A stretch of DNA of 64,000 nucleotides from Oscillospiraceae bacterium. Lineage in GTDB: Bacteria; Bacillota; Clostridia; Oscillospirales; Acutalibacteraceae. The notes beneath the pieces were generated by a model that was not told the DNA's origin, did not search any database, and worked only from the letters and a program-made list of their open reading frames with translations. The stretch's first letter is position 1. Each line of letters begins with the position of its first letter. Positions 43,357 to 50,960 of the stretch are shown piece after piece. The DNA lies in NCBI GenBank assembly GCA_902790325.1, contig CADARP010000002.1, positions 1 to 64,000 of the forward strand, written 5' to 3'. The position numbers and the translations under genes are program-made.

Positions 43357-44118
43357 TCAGAGCAATACGATTCCCGACAGCGTCTGCCGGTCAAAATCTG
43401 TTTTTCCGCCTCTTCTGTAAGACGGATAGTTTTCCGATTCATAGGAGCAGACCTCCACGCCGCGGATATTCTCCGCCGGGACGCCCGCACGCATCAGCTC
43501 GAACGCGGCCGCTCGACCGAGATCGAGGAGGTATTTCCCGTTCTGCTTTGCGCGGAACAGCTCTTCGAGTTCCCGACGCGGGAAGCGTTCCGAAAACGCC
43601 GCGATCACTTCGCCGCCGACCTCGTAGCAGCCGGCACAGATGCCGGGGCCGAACGCGGCGACCAGATGCGCCGGCGCTGCGCCGAAACGCGCCGTCATCA
43701 CGCCCACGGTGCGGGAAACGATCCCGCCGCAGACGCCTATCCTGCCGCAGTGTGCAATTGCCGCGACGTGTTTTTCCGTATCGTAAAGAAACAGCGGCAG
43801 ACAATCCGCCGTGCGTACGCACAGCAGGATCCCGGGTTCGTCCGTAACCAGCGCGTCGTAACCGCCGTCGGAATTTGCGCCGCCGTTATATTCTGTCATC
43901 CTGCGGCGTTTTCCTGCTTGGCCCGAAACGGCGAGTACGTTTGCCGAGTGGCGCTCATCCGCAATCATCACCGATCGCAGGGGAGTGCGAAGATAGTCCT
44001 GCAGGGGAGACTTGACGGCGTCCTCGGTCAGAAGACCGGCAAATACCGACAGGTCGCCGTTGTCTGTAAAGACGGTCCGCACCGGATACCGTTCGTCAAA
44101 AAAAGCGAGCGATCTCAT
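43357..44118 (-). CDS. YlmD/YfiH-family (laccase-domain) protein
   Basis: A 253-residue member of the multicopper-oxidase-like laccase-domain family, now associated with purine nucleoside phosphorylase or adenosine deaminase activity (LACC1/YlmD). ATG 44118 overlaps the stop of the AsnB-like gene (ATGA). Zinc-site residues appear present: H57 (DERHSAN), C106 (RTADCLPLF) and H123 (IAHCGRIG). Normally the last motif is AHAGWRG; here CGRIG replaces AGWRG. A second copy of such a gene inside a biosynthesis-like operon, not beside sepF or ftsZ as is usual, hints at a specialised substrate. Mechanism in this context is unknown. Confidence 0.82.
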   Translation of the reverse strand: MRSLAFFDERYPVRTVFTDNGDLSVFAGLLTEDAVKSPLQDYLRTPLRSVMIADERHSANVLAVSGQAGKRRRMTEYNGGANSDGGYDALVTDEPGILLCVRTADCLPLFLYDTEKHVAAIAHCGRIGVCGGIVSRTVGVMTARFGAAPAHLVAAFGPGICAGCYEVGGEVIAAFSERFPRRELEELFRAKQNGKYLLDLGRAAAFELMRAGVPAENIRGVEVCSYESENYPSYRRGGKTDFDRQTLSGIVLL

Positions 44119-45263
44119 AGCGTTTCTCCGATCCCGATCCACCGGATCAGCGTGAATACTTCCCAGACCTGCTTCCACACGCTGTCATCCCCGGCGTCAT
44201 AAAATCTGCACAAAAGCGGTTCCGTGTCTATAAAGAAAAGCGTTTCTCGGGCGAGTGAGCCGGTAAGCGCGTCCGCAATCTGTTCTCTGTACTGTTTGAG
44301 GCGCATCCACCGGCGCACCGGCACAGGGAACCCTCTTTTTTGCCGGAAGGCGATCTCCCGACCCACGTATCGCTGCGCCGCCTCTCGGAAGAGCAGCTTG
44401 CCCATATTCCGATCCGCCTTGTACCTGACCGGCAGAGACAGGGCAAAGTCCAGAAGATCGTTTCTCATATACGGTGTGCGGATCGCAATCCCAGCGCCTT
44501 TTGCCGCCGCCGCGACGTTGGGCAGGATGTTTCCGCGCATCCAGACCGTCAGATCCCAGGCGTTCATTTTCAGAAAGCCGTCTGCGTCGTAATCGGGCAG
44601 AGACGGGACGTCCCCGACGTTCATCACGGAATTGACGTCCAGCCAGAAATCTTCGCGCGGATCGTCAAAGTATCGGCTGTAACAGGGATACCCGCAGAAA
44701 AGCTCGTCCGGTCCCTCGCCGGAACAGATGGTGTCTGTGTGTCGGGCTGCCTGCTTCGCTGTCAAAAACAGCGCGATGTAAGAAGCGTCGCCCGTCGGCG
44801 CGCCGCGGTAATACAGCGCCTCATCCACTGCGTCCAGATAATCCGAAGGGCTGATCCTGACCGTGTGATGCTCGCTGCCGAGTTCTCTCGCGGCCTGCTC
44901 GGCAGCGGCGGATTCATCAAAACCCGCGTCCTCATATGCTGCGGAAAAAGTCTTCCTCGCGCGGATCCCGAAAGCGAGCAGCGACGAGTCCACACCGGAG
45001 GACAGAAACGCGGCTTCGCTGTATTCGCGCTCCGTTTCCAAAATATCGTTCAGAATGCAAATCAGCTCGCCGAGGTATTCGTCCTTCTCTTTTTCGGGCT
45101 CAAAATGAAAACGAGGCTTTTCGTATGGCGCGGCATTGCCGCCGAAAAGCCCGTTCTTTCCCAATGGGTAGGAAAAACGCAGATAGGATTCCAGCGCGCT
45201 CCGATCCGGAGCGGCACAGGGGGAATGGATGTTCCCGTTTACGGTTCCTGAGATCATCGGCAT
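44115..45263 (-). CDS. AsnB-like ATP-dependent amidotransferase/ligase without glutaminase domain
   Basis: A 382-residue protein with the C-terminal synthetase domain of asparagine synthetase B: PP-loop FLSSGVDSSLLAFG (residues about 87-100) for ATP pyrophosphate binding and SGEGPDELFCGYP. The N-terminal ~200 residues that form the glutaminase domain in AsnB are absent; only a ~75-residue segment precedes the ATP domain. Proteins with this layout act as amide-bond-forming ligases in natural-product pathways (lasso cyclases, beta-lactam synthetases keep degenerate N-termini). First gene of the coupled operon with strong promoter 45355-45383. A role in peptide or amide biosynthesis is inferred; no precursor peptide was found. 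Confidence 0.82.
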   Translation of the reverse strand: MPMISGTVNGNIHSPCAAPDRSALESYLRFSYPLGKNGLFGGNAAPYEKPRFHFEPEKEKDEYLGELICILNDILETEREYSEAAFLSSGVDSSLLAFGIRARKTFSAAYEDAGFDESAAAEQAARELGSEHHTVRISPSDYLDAVDEALYYRGAPTGDASYIALFLTAKQAARHTDTICSGEGPDELFCGYPCYSRYFDDPREDFWLDVNSVMNVGDVPSLPDYDADGFLKMNAWDLTVWMRGNILPNVAAAAKGAGIAIRTPYMRNDLLDFALSLPVRYKADRNMGKLLFREAAQRYVGREIAFRQKRGFPVPVRRWMRLKQYREQIADALTGSLARETLFFIDTEPLLCRFYDAGDDSVWKQVWEVFTLIRWIGIGETL

Positions 45264-45285
45264 AATCTTGCTTCTCCGTTTTTCC

Positions 45286-45333
45286 GGCGTCGGTTTTTTC
45301 GCAGCGTTCCCCGTATGGAAACCGGCCGACGCC
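45286..45333 (-). promoter_or_regulatory. Structured leader of the AsnB-like operon
   Basis: In the ~85-nt leader, GGCGTCGG and CCGACGCC (45326-45333 and 45286-45293) can pair, with an inner 6-bp hairpin (45306-45322). There is no start codon in the leader, so it is not a leader peptide. It may be a regulatory or stabilising RNA structure. Confidence 0.45.
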
Positions 45334-45354
45334 TGTCTTTCTGTATTTTGGATT

Positions 45355-45383
45355 ATTATACACTAACCTTAAACATCTGTCAA
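45355..45383 (-). promoter_or_regulatory. Consensus promoter of the AsnB-like operon (minus)
   Basis: Minus-strand TTGACA (45383-45378), 17 bp, TATAAT (45360-45355): a perfect consensus match. Expected start near 45348. The 45384-45570 stretch between it and the next promoter has only a short palindrome (GCCGAC-AA-GTCGGC, 45447-45460) and no gene. Confidence 0.8.
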
Positions 45384-45570
45384 TTCCTCGCGACAATATG
45401 TCATTCGTTTGTTATCTGAATGCTCCGCGGCTATCCGGACAATCCCGCCGACAAGTCGGCGCCGGAGGATTTCGCACGGGCTGTTATAAAAATACGGGCG
45501 CCTTGACTCTGCCAACGATTCCGGGCAAAAAAGAACGGCTGCACGGTATGGGATTATTTTACATCCGCTG

Positions 45571-45599
45571 TTGCGGGATCGGGCACAGTATGGTATACT
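45571..45599 (+). promoter_or_regulatory. Promoter of the EamA-type transporter gene
   Basis: TTGCGG (45571-45576), 17 bp, TGG-TATACT (45594-45599). It shares TTGCGGGATCGGG and the extended -10 with the promoter at 8393-8421. Confidence 0.6.
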
Positions 45600-45712
45600 G
45601 GGACAACCAGAACGATCCGCGCACATGAAGCGGTTATCTTTTTTCTCGCTTTCTTCTCAATTCCATCAGCGTCAAAGGCGCGACGTGAAGTATCCGTGAC
45701 AGAGGTGTGTAT

Positions 45713-46627
45713 ATGAACAAACTCCAGGCAAATCTGTGTCTGATCTGCGTAACGCTGTGCTGGTCGACAGAGGTGATTATCTTTTCCTGCATCCCGGACG
45801 GTATTTTGCCGTTTGCCACAACGGTGATCACATCCGGAATCGCCTCTGTGATCTTGTCTGTCTGCTTTTTCAGGCGGATAAAGCAGGAAATGGCACGCAG
45901 CGGCAAAAAGCTTCTGCTGCGCTGTCTGCTGCTCGGTGTTGTAAAAACCGCGTATGACATCCTGTTTCTGTACGGACTGAATTACTTTGACGTATCGACC
46001 GGCGCTTTCACATTCTGCATCACGGTCGTGGTGCTCCCCGTCATATTGCTGACGATGAAAAGAGACGTGAGCAAAAAGACGTGGGCGTCTGTCATCCTCG
46101 TGTTGGCCGGAATCGCTTGTGCGCTCGGCGGCACACTGGTTCACGCACAGTTTTTAGGGCTTTTGATCATGTTCATCGGCTGCACGGTACGTGCGTTTTT
46201 TATTGTGAAGCTCAACGAATATGCCAAAGAGCACGATCCGATGACGCTTTCCACATGGATCAGCATCATCAGCACCGTGCTCGCCTTTGTGATCTGGGTT
46301 TTCGTTCAGCCTTCGACATTTGCGGCGATCCCCTGGTCGGGAACCGTGGTCGCCAGCTTTTTCATCTACGCCTACTTCATTGTCGCGTTTGCGCAGACGC
46401 TGAACATCTTTGCGCAGAAGCGCGCGACAGCCACCGGCGCAACGATCATCTATTCTCTCGAAATTGTGTTTTCGCTGATTTGGAGCTATATTTTGCCCGC
46501 ATCACTGATCGACCGCATGACGCCTTCGCCGTATCATGTGATCGGCGCGCTGTTTATCGTGGCGGGAAGTCTGATTGAGATCATTGAATTCAAGAGCAGG
46601 AGGGTCCGGAATGCAATCAAAGAATAA
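45713..46627 (+). CDS. EamA-family (DMT) transporter
   Basis: A 304-residue membrane protein with ten predicted helices in two homologous EamA halves. ATG 45713 (GAGGT about 8 bp upstream) is preferred to GTG 45707. N-terminal NLCLICVTLCWSTEVIIF and later FFIYAYFIVAFAQTLN and ATATGATIIYSLEIVFSLIWSY (SLEPVFA-like) motifs are typical. Substrate unknown: family members export amino acids or metabolites. Its 3' end overlaps the next gene by 17 bp. Confidence 0.85.
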   Translation: MNKLQANLCLICVTLCWSTEVIIFSCIPDGILPFATTVITSGIASVILSVCFFRRIKQEMARSGKKLLLRCLLLGVVKTAYDILFLYGLNYFDVSTGAFTFCITVVVLPVILLTMKRDVSKKTWASVILVLAGIACALGGTLVHAQFLGLLIMFIGCTVRAFFIVKLNEYAKEHDPMTLSTWISIISTVLAFVIWVFVQPSTFAAIPWSGTVVASFFIYAYFIVAFAQTLNIFAQKRATATGATIIYSLEIVFSLIWSYILPASLIDRMTPSPYHVIGALFIVAGSLIEIIEFKSRRVRNAIKE

Positions 46628-47186
46628 GCGTTTTCACGAAACTCTTCGGACTGCCGGACTGTTTTTGGTACTGGTTCTCGTGTATCTGATTCTGGCTGTC
46701 CCGTTCCGGGTTATGACGGTCATCCCCGGTTTTACCGAGATTCGTCCCGTTCAGCTTTTGAAACCCGTGTACGGCGTTTTCTTCGGCATCCCGGGCTGTC
46801 TGGCGTTTGCCGTCGGCAACCTGATCGGCGATCTGCTCGGCGACAGCTTGAAGTGGTCGTCGATTGCGGGATTTGCGGCGAATTTTGCCGGTCCGTTTGT
46901 CTTCTGGCTGTTTTGGAGCAGACTGTCCAAAACGACGTTTTCGCTGCGCAGGGGAAAGGATCTGCTCAAACAGCTCGCTGTGACCGCGGCGTCGGCCGCC
47001 TCGGAATCCCTGTTGATCACGCCGGTCGTGATGCTGGTATATGCCGACGTGAATGCAGCGCTGTTTGCGGCGACAGTATTTCTCAACGGAACCGTTTTCC
47101 CTCTGCTTCTCGGCATTCCGCTGATGATTCTGATGCAGGAGGAATTCGGATTCCGGCCGTGTGCGGCGCGCCGTGTTCCGCTTTGA
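46611..47186 (+). CDS. ECF S-component-like membrane protein
   Basis: A 191-residue membrane protein from ATG 46611 (AGGAGGG just upstream, inside the EamA gene). Five to six helices. GVFFGIPGCLAFAVGNLIGDLLG matches the signature of ECF transporter S components (substrate-specific vitamin/metal subunits), and ITPVVMLVYADVNAALFAATVF fits the later helices. No ECF A or T subunits are adjacent, so it would use shared modules. Vitamin or precursor specificity cannot be assigned; also possible is a related non-ECF membrane protein. Confidence 0.68.
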   Translation: MQSKNKRFHETLRTAGLFLVLVLVYLILAVPFRVMTVIPGFTEIRPVQLLKPVYGVFFGIPGCLAFAVGNLIGDLLGDSLKWSSIAGFAANFAGPFVFWLFWSRLSKTTFSLRRGKDLLKQLAVTAASAASESLLITPVVMLVYADVNAALFAATVFLNGTVFPLLLGIPLMILMQEEFGFRPCAARRVPL

Positions 47187-47247
47187 TTCCTCGGTCGAAG
47201 CTTTCGCTGCATCCCGGATTCCTGCCCGAAACGTCCGCGTTTTTCGC

Positions 47248-47413
47248 TCTTCGCGGAAAGTTGGGGGATTCCGTTTTCCGGTGTCATCGCGAGGAGCGAA
47301 GCGACGCGGCGATCTCCCAAAGATGCCGGTTAAGGTGATACTTTTTACCGGCATCGGTTGTTCGCAATGACAGTACTTCTTGTTTGCACGATTCCCCATT
47401 TTTCCGTGATGAA
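47248..47413 (-). repeat. MITE-like interspersed repeat, copy B
   Basis: Inverted relative to copy A (2924-3113) and about 28 bp shorter; the stretch missing here contains GGGTCGAAGGGGC and the CGGCAATCTC segment of copy A. Imperfect terminal repeats TTGGGGGATTCC and GATTCCCCA remain. It lies between the ECF-like gene and the dockerin cluster terminator. Confidence 0.7.
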
Positions 47414-47415
47414 CC

Positions 47416-47479
47416 AAAAATGTGCCCGAAAAGAAACGGCCTGCCGCAGTCATCTCCCGAGGGAGCCGATTGCAGCAGG
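47416..47479 (-). terminator. Terminator of the first dockerin gene (minus)
   Basis: A long imperfect hairpin (47440-47479; CCTGCTGCAATC.. against ..GACTGCGGCAGG) followed on the minus strand, after 19 nt, by a T run (plus A run 47416-47420). Near-identical to the hairpin at 50710-50749. Confidence 0.65.
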
Positions 47480-47488
47480 TCGGAAATT

Positions 47489-50400
47489 TTATACCAGCTC
47501 GACGTCCCAGCCTTCCGCAAGGAAGCGGCGGATCAGTACGACGTCCTTGAGGTCGACGACAAGATCATCGTTGACGTCGGCGACGGTTTCGTCGAGCGTG
47601 ACGTTCCAGCCGCCGGCGAGCCAGCGCGTGATCAGCACCACGTCGCTCAAACCGACGTCGCCACTGCAGTCGACGTCGCCGGGTGCGCCGGGGATCGTCA
47701 GCGTGACGGGGATGGAACCTTGCTGGATGACGTCTGACCGGTCATTTCCTTCATAAACCCAAAACACGCGATAGATTAATGATCCGGTGTACGTGCCGGG
47801 CGATGCAGCGTTCCAACTGTCGTCTGGTATTCTGAGATAATAGTTTTTGCTCTGTGCCGATGAATAATCCAGAGAGATATTACTCGAATAATTCATTTCT
47901 TCTCCTGCTCTTCTTACAAGTGTAGTCACGATCGTTTTTCCGTCGTCCGAATCGGTGAGCGTAACTGCATAAAGCTGTATGCGCAGTTGGTCGGGCTTCT
48001 TTCCGTTGACTCCCGTAATCATGGACAACTCCGTCACATTCAACGGCACAGGCGTATAAATCTGATTGGGGGTGACGGTGACAAGCTCCGGCACGATGAG
48101 CGTATAGCATGAATCTTCTGCAAAAACCGCTCGGATCTCGACGTCGTCGTCACCGATGGTGAACGTATTCTTTGTGATCGTCACGCCGCCGGAGACGATC
48201 TGCCACTCCTTGAGACCGTATCCGTGGTCCGGTACGGCGGTCAGCGTGACAAGCGTGCCGTATACGCCGGATGCGGGCGAAGCGTATGCCGTGCCGCCAT
48301 CCGTGTACGTGACGGTGACGGTGTGTGTGTGCGTCGCGATCTCCTCAAAGACCGCTTTGATCTCCACGTCGGCGTGGGGAATATTGAACTTGTTCCCCGT
48401 CAGGGTCACATTTCCGGAAACGGCCTGCCATTCCCTGAAGTACCAACCCTCATCCGGCGTCGCGGTCAGGGTGACCTCCGTTCCTGACATGCCGGAGGCG
48501 GGAGAAGCATATGCCGTGCCGCGCCCGTCTGCCGTCACGTTGACGGAATAGGTGTTCTGATCCTGCCTCTCCATCTGAAGAGAGATCACGGCTTCTAGAG
48601 GAAATTGACCGTGTTCGTCAGCACCGGGCATGCTCCAATTTAAGTTACACAACCATGCGCAATCATATTTTCCGTACGCGTTTGCCAGTGCCGCCGGATC
48701 AAACTTTAGCGCAAGGTGATGATGAGTGTTTGCATCCTTGGGCAAAAATAGTAGTCTTTCGACTCTCTCGCTGTGGTCAGCGGTATATACGTCAAAAGAT
48801 AACGCATGACCGTATCCGTCTGTCATTGCAGCAGACCCTAATAACAAAGAAACACTCGCATTGGGATCAGAGGCATCCGCGCCGAAATCGATGTCACAGA
48901 CTTCAATGGTGATCGGCAGAAAGCCCTCCGCGTCGATACTGTCATAATCGAGTGTGATGTTCGACGTCAAGGTTATGCTGCCTTTGGAGACCCATTTTGC
49001 CGTGAAGACAGCGTTTTCCTGACGGAGCTTGTTATAATCTGCCGCTCCAAGGAATCCGTCAAATGCTTTGCCGTCCGGCGCGCTCCAGCCCGCGGGGCAG
49101 CTAAGGGAATCAAACCGGAATCCCATGCTGCCGTCATTTTCTAAATAAAACTCATTGAACCCGGCGTTGTTGATCGTCGGGAATTCCGATTGGTTTGCGG
49201 AGCTGAAGACGATATCTTTGCCGGTTCCCTCGCCCGGGCTGAACGTGACAGTATATACGATTCGCTCAAAGTTCGCCTTGACCACAACGTTCTCCGTACC
49301 GATTTTAAGATATTTTTCATTCTCAAGCTGAAAAACCTGTACGCCGCCGGAGATGACCTCCCACCCCGCAAAGCGATAACCCTTGTCCGGCGCGGCCATC
49401 AGGTGAATCATACGGCCGGATACGCCGGAAGAAGGCTTCGCAGATGCAGTGCCGTGACCGTCGCTTATGGCGGTAACAGTGTAGATCATGTCCTCATACG
49501 TCGCCGTCAGGCTCACGTTTGCCGCGGGCATCGTAAAGGTCGCCGTCGCCTCGGTTTTGCTGCCGGAGGTGAATGTCAGACCGTCCGCGCCGCTCCATTC
49601 CTTGAACCGCTTTCCGGCTGCGGGCGCGTTCGCCGTGATCGTGACACTGTCGCCCTCCCGGAAGGCGCTGCCGCTGCACGTACCGCCGCTCACGGTGACA
49701 GTAAAGCTCAGGGCGTTCCCGAGCGCGGATGCGGCGTCGTCGATCTCCGTCTGCGTGCGGGAGGTGAAGCCGTCGTTCAGATCGGCAAGGATCGCCGCGG
49801 CTGCGGTCAGCGGAGCCGAAAGGAAGCTGTACGCAGAGCCGCCGTTTTCATAGCGTTCCTTCGCGGCAGCATACGTGCTGCGCAGACCGGAGGAATCCAC
49901 GGCGGTGAACGCATACGCTTTGAAGCCGAGGTAGTTGTAGTCCGATTTCGAGCCGGCGCCTGCGTTCAGATCCTGATACGATAAGGGCGCCTGAAAGCTC
50001 GTTGCGACCGTGTACCCGGCGTTCAGCAGCGTATTGTATGCGGTCGCCTCGGTTTTGTCGTGGGCGGTATCGAGCGCCGCCAGCGGCAGTCCGGCGCTCC
50101 GGTCGGTCGTGACGTAGAGCTTCAGATGGTGACCGCTGTTGCCCTGGTTCAGGTTGACGTCGCCGTCCAGCACGTTGGGCGTCCATTCGCTGGCGCCGGA
50201 ACCGACGCGGTAGAACGCGCAGGCGGAACCGTTTACTGTGCCGGTCGCGGAATCGCGCGGGGTTTGGGGGTCGTCGCCGCCGGCCGTATAGTCCCAGATG
50301 CGCAACGCGGTGAGCGCTTTCCTCGGATCGGAAGTGGTTTTATAGCCCGCGTGGACGTATTTGCCGCCCGCACCGGCGTTGAAGTCGCCGCCGAACGGGG

Positions 50401-50617
50401 TATACCCAGCCGACTCGATGTGGCTGATCGCGTCCTCATCGCTCGAGCTGGAAAAGTACAGCCCGATCTGATAGATGAAACTTGCCGACGCGGGAGCATA
50501 GTACTCCGCATCGTACGCCTGCGCGTAGCTGTCGAATGCCTGCGCCGTTACGGGCGTCAGCGGCAAGGCGGCACAGACCACCAGCAGCGACAGCAGAAAA
50601 GAAAACGCTTTTTTCAT
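47489..50617 (-). CDS. Large secreted dockerin-like protein with InlB-type repeats
   Basis: A 1042-residue exported protein: signal peptide cut near VTAQA, a beta-rich N-terminal region without recognised family (tandem ASASFIYQIGLYFSSSSDE and GYTVATSFQAPLSYQD units), then at least four bacterial InlB-B/Listeria-Bacteroides-type repeats (pattern GTASAKPSSGVSG ... AAPDKGYRFAGWEV), and a C-terminal dockerin-like module. The dockerin has two calcium loops, GDVDCSGDVGLSDVVLI and ADVNDDLVVDLKDVVLI, each followed by an LAGGWNV/LAEGWDV motif. It likely docks on a cohesin scaffold or acts as a surface adhesin; no cohesin gene is seen here. The first loop has Cys at a ligand position but the fold should tolerate it. 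Confidence 0.83.
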   Translation of the reverse strand: MKKAFSFLLSLLVVCAALPLTPVTAQAFDSYAQAYDAEYYAPASASFIYQIGLYFSSSSDEDAISHIESAGYTPFGGDFNAGAGGKYVHAGYKTTSDPRKALTALRIWDYTAGGDDPQTPRDSATGTVNGSACAFYRVGSGASEWTPNVLDGDVNLNQGNSGHHLKLYVTTDRSAGLPLAALDTAHDKTEATAYNTLLNAGYTVATSFQAPLSYQDLNAGAGSKSDYNYLGFKAYAFTAVDSSGLRSTYAAAKERYENGGSAYSFLSAPLTAAAAILADLNDGFTSRTQTEIDDAASALGNALSFTVTVSGGTCSGSAFREGDSVTITANAPAAGKRFKEWSGADGLTFTSGSKTEATATFTMPAANVSLTATYEDMIYTVTAISDGHGTASAKPSSGVSGRMIHLMAAPDKGYRFAGWEVISGGVQVFQLENEKYLKIGTENVVVKANFERIVYTVTFSPGEGTGKDIVFSSANQSEFPTINNAGFNEFYLENDGSMGFRFDSLSCPAGWSAPDGKAFDGFLGAADYNKLRQENAVFTAKWVSKGSITLTSNITLDYDSIDAEGFLPITIEVCDIDFGADASDPNASVSLLLGSAAMTDGYGHALSFDVYTADHSERVERLLFLPKDANTHHHLALKFDPAALANAYGKYDCAWLCNLNWSMPGADEHGQFPLEAVISLQMERQDQNTYSVNVTADGRGTAYASPASGMSGTEVTLTATPDEGWYFREWQAVSGNVTLTGNKFNIPHADVEIKAVFEEIATHTHTVTVTYTDGGTAYASPASGVYGTLVTLTAVPDHGYGLKEWQIVSGGVTITKNTFTIGDDDVEIRAVFAEDSCYTLIVPELVTVTPNQIYTPVPLNVTELSMITGVNGKKPDQLRIQLYAVTLTDSDDGKTIVTTLVRRAGEEMNYSSNISLDYSSAQSKNYYLRIPDDSWNAASPGTYTGSLIYRVFWVYEGNDRSDVIQQGSIPVTLTIPGAPGDVDCSGDVGLSDVVLITRWLAGGWNVTLDETVADVNDDLVVDLKDVVLIRRFLAEGWDVELV

Positions 50618-50684
50618 ACATGCTCCCCCTTGTCTTTTTTATTATATCCTATCATTTTTATCCGGATCGTTCAAGGCATAATTG

Positions 50685-50749
50685 AAAAAATGTGTCCGAA
50701 CAGAAACGGCCTGCCGCAGTCGCCTCCCGAGGGAGCCGATTGCAGCAGG
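50685..50749 (-). terminator. Terminator of the second dockerin gene (minus)
   Basis: Same hairpin as at 47440-47479 (here 50710-50749) followed on the minus strand by six T (plus A run 50685-50690), 9 bp after the stop codon at 50759. The 50618-50758 gap also holds the start region of the first dockerin gene, including a TATAAT at 50646-50641 (minus) with no good -35. Confidence 0.65.
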
Positions 50750-50960
50750 TCGGAATTTTTATACCAGCGCGACGTTCCAGCCGCCTGCAAGGAAGCGCCG
50801 GATGAGTACGACGTCCTTGAGGTCGACGATACCGTCATCGTTGACGTCGGCAATGGTCTCTTCGAGCGTGACGTTCCAGCCGCCGGCGAGCCAGCGCGTG
50901 ATCAGCACCACGTCGCCCAGATCGACTTCGCCGTCGCGGTCGACGTCGCCCGGCGCGACG
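50685..50960 (-). repeat. Duplicated dockerin-plus-terminator 3' cassette
   Basis: This segment (terminator plus most of the dockerin code) is near-identical to 47411-47690: shared stretches include GCCGCCGGCGAGCCAGCGCG and the terminator hairpin. The upstream coding regions are unrelated, so the 3' module has been copied or exchanged between the two genes as a unit. Confidence 0.75.

Noticed and set aside
45369..45626. Possible precursor-peptide ORF of 85 codons upstream of the AsnB-like operon
   Set aside because: It overlaps the promoter, so it would not be on the operon transcript, has no ribosome site and no leader-like features.
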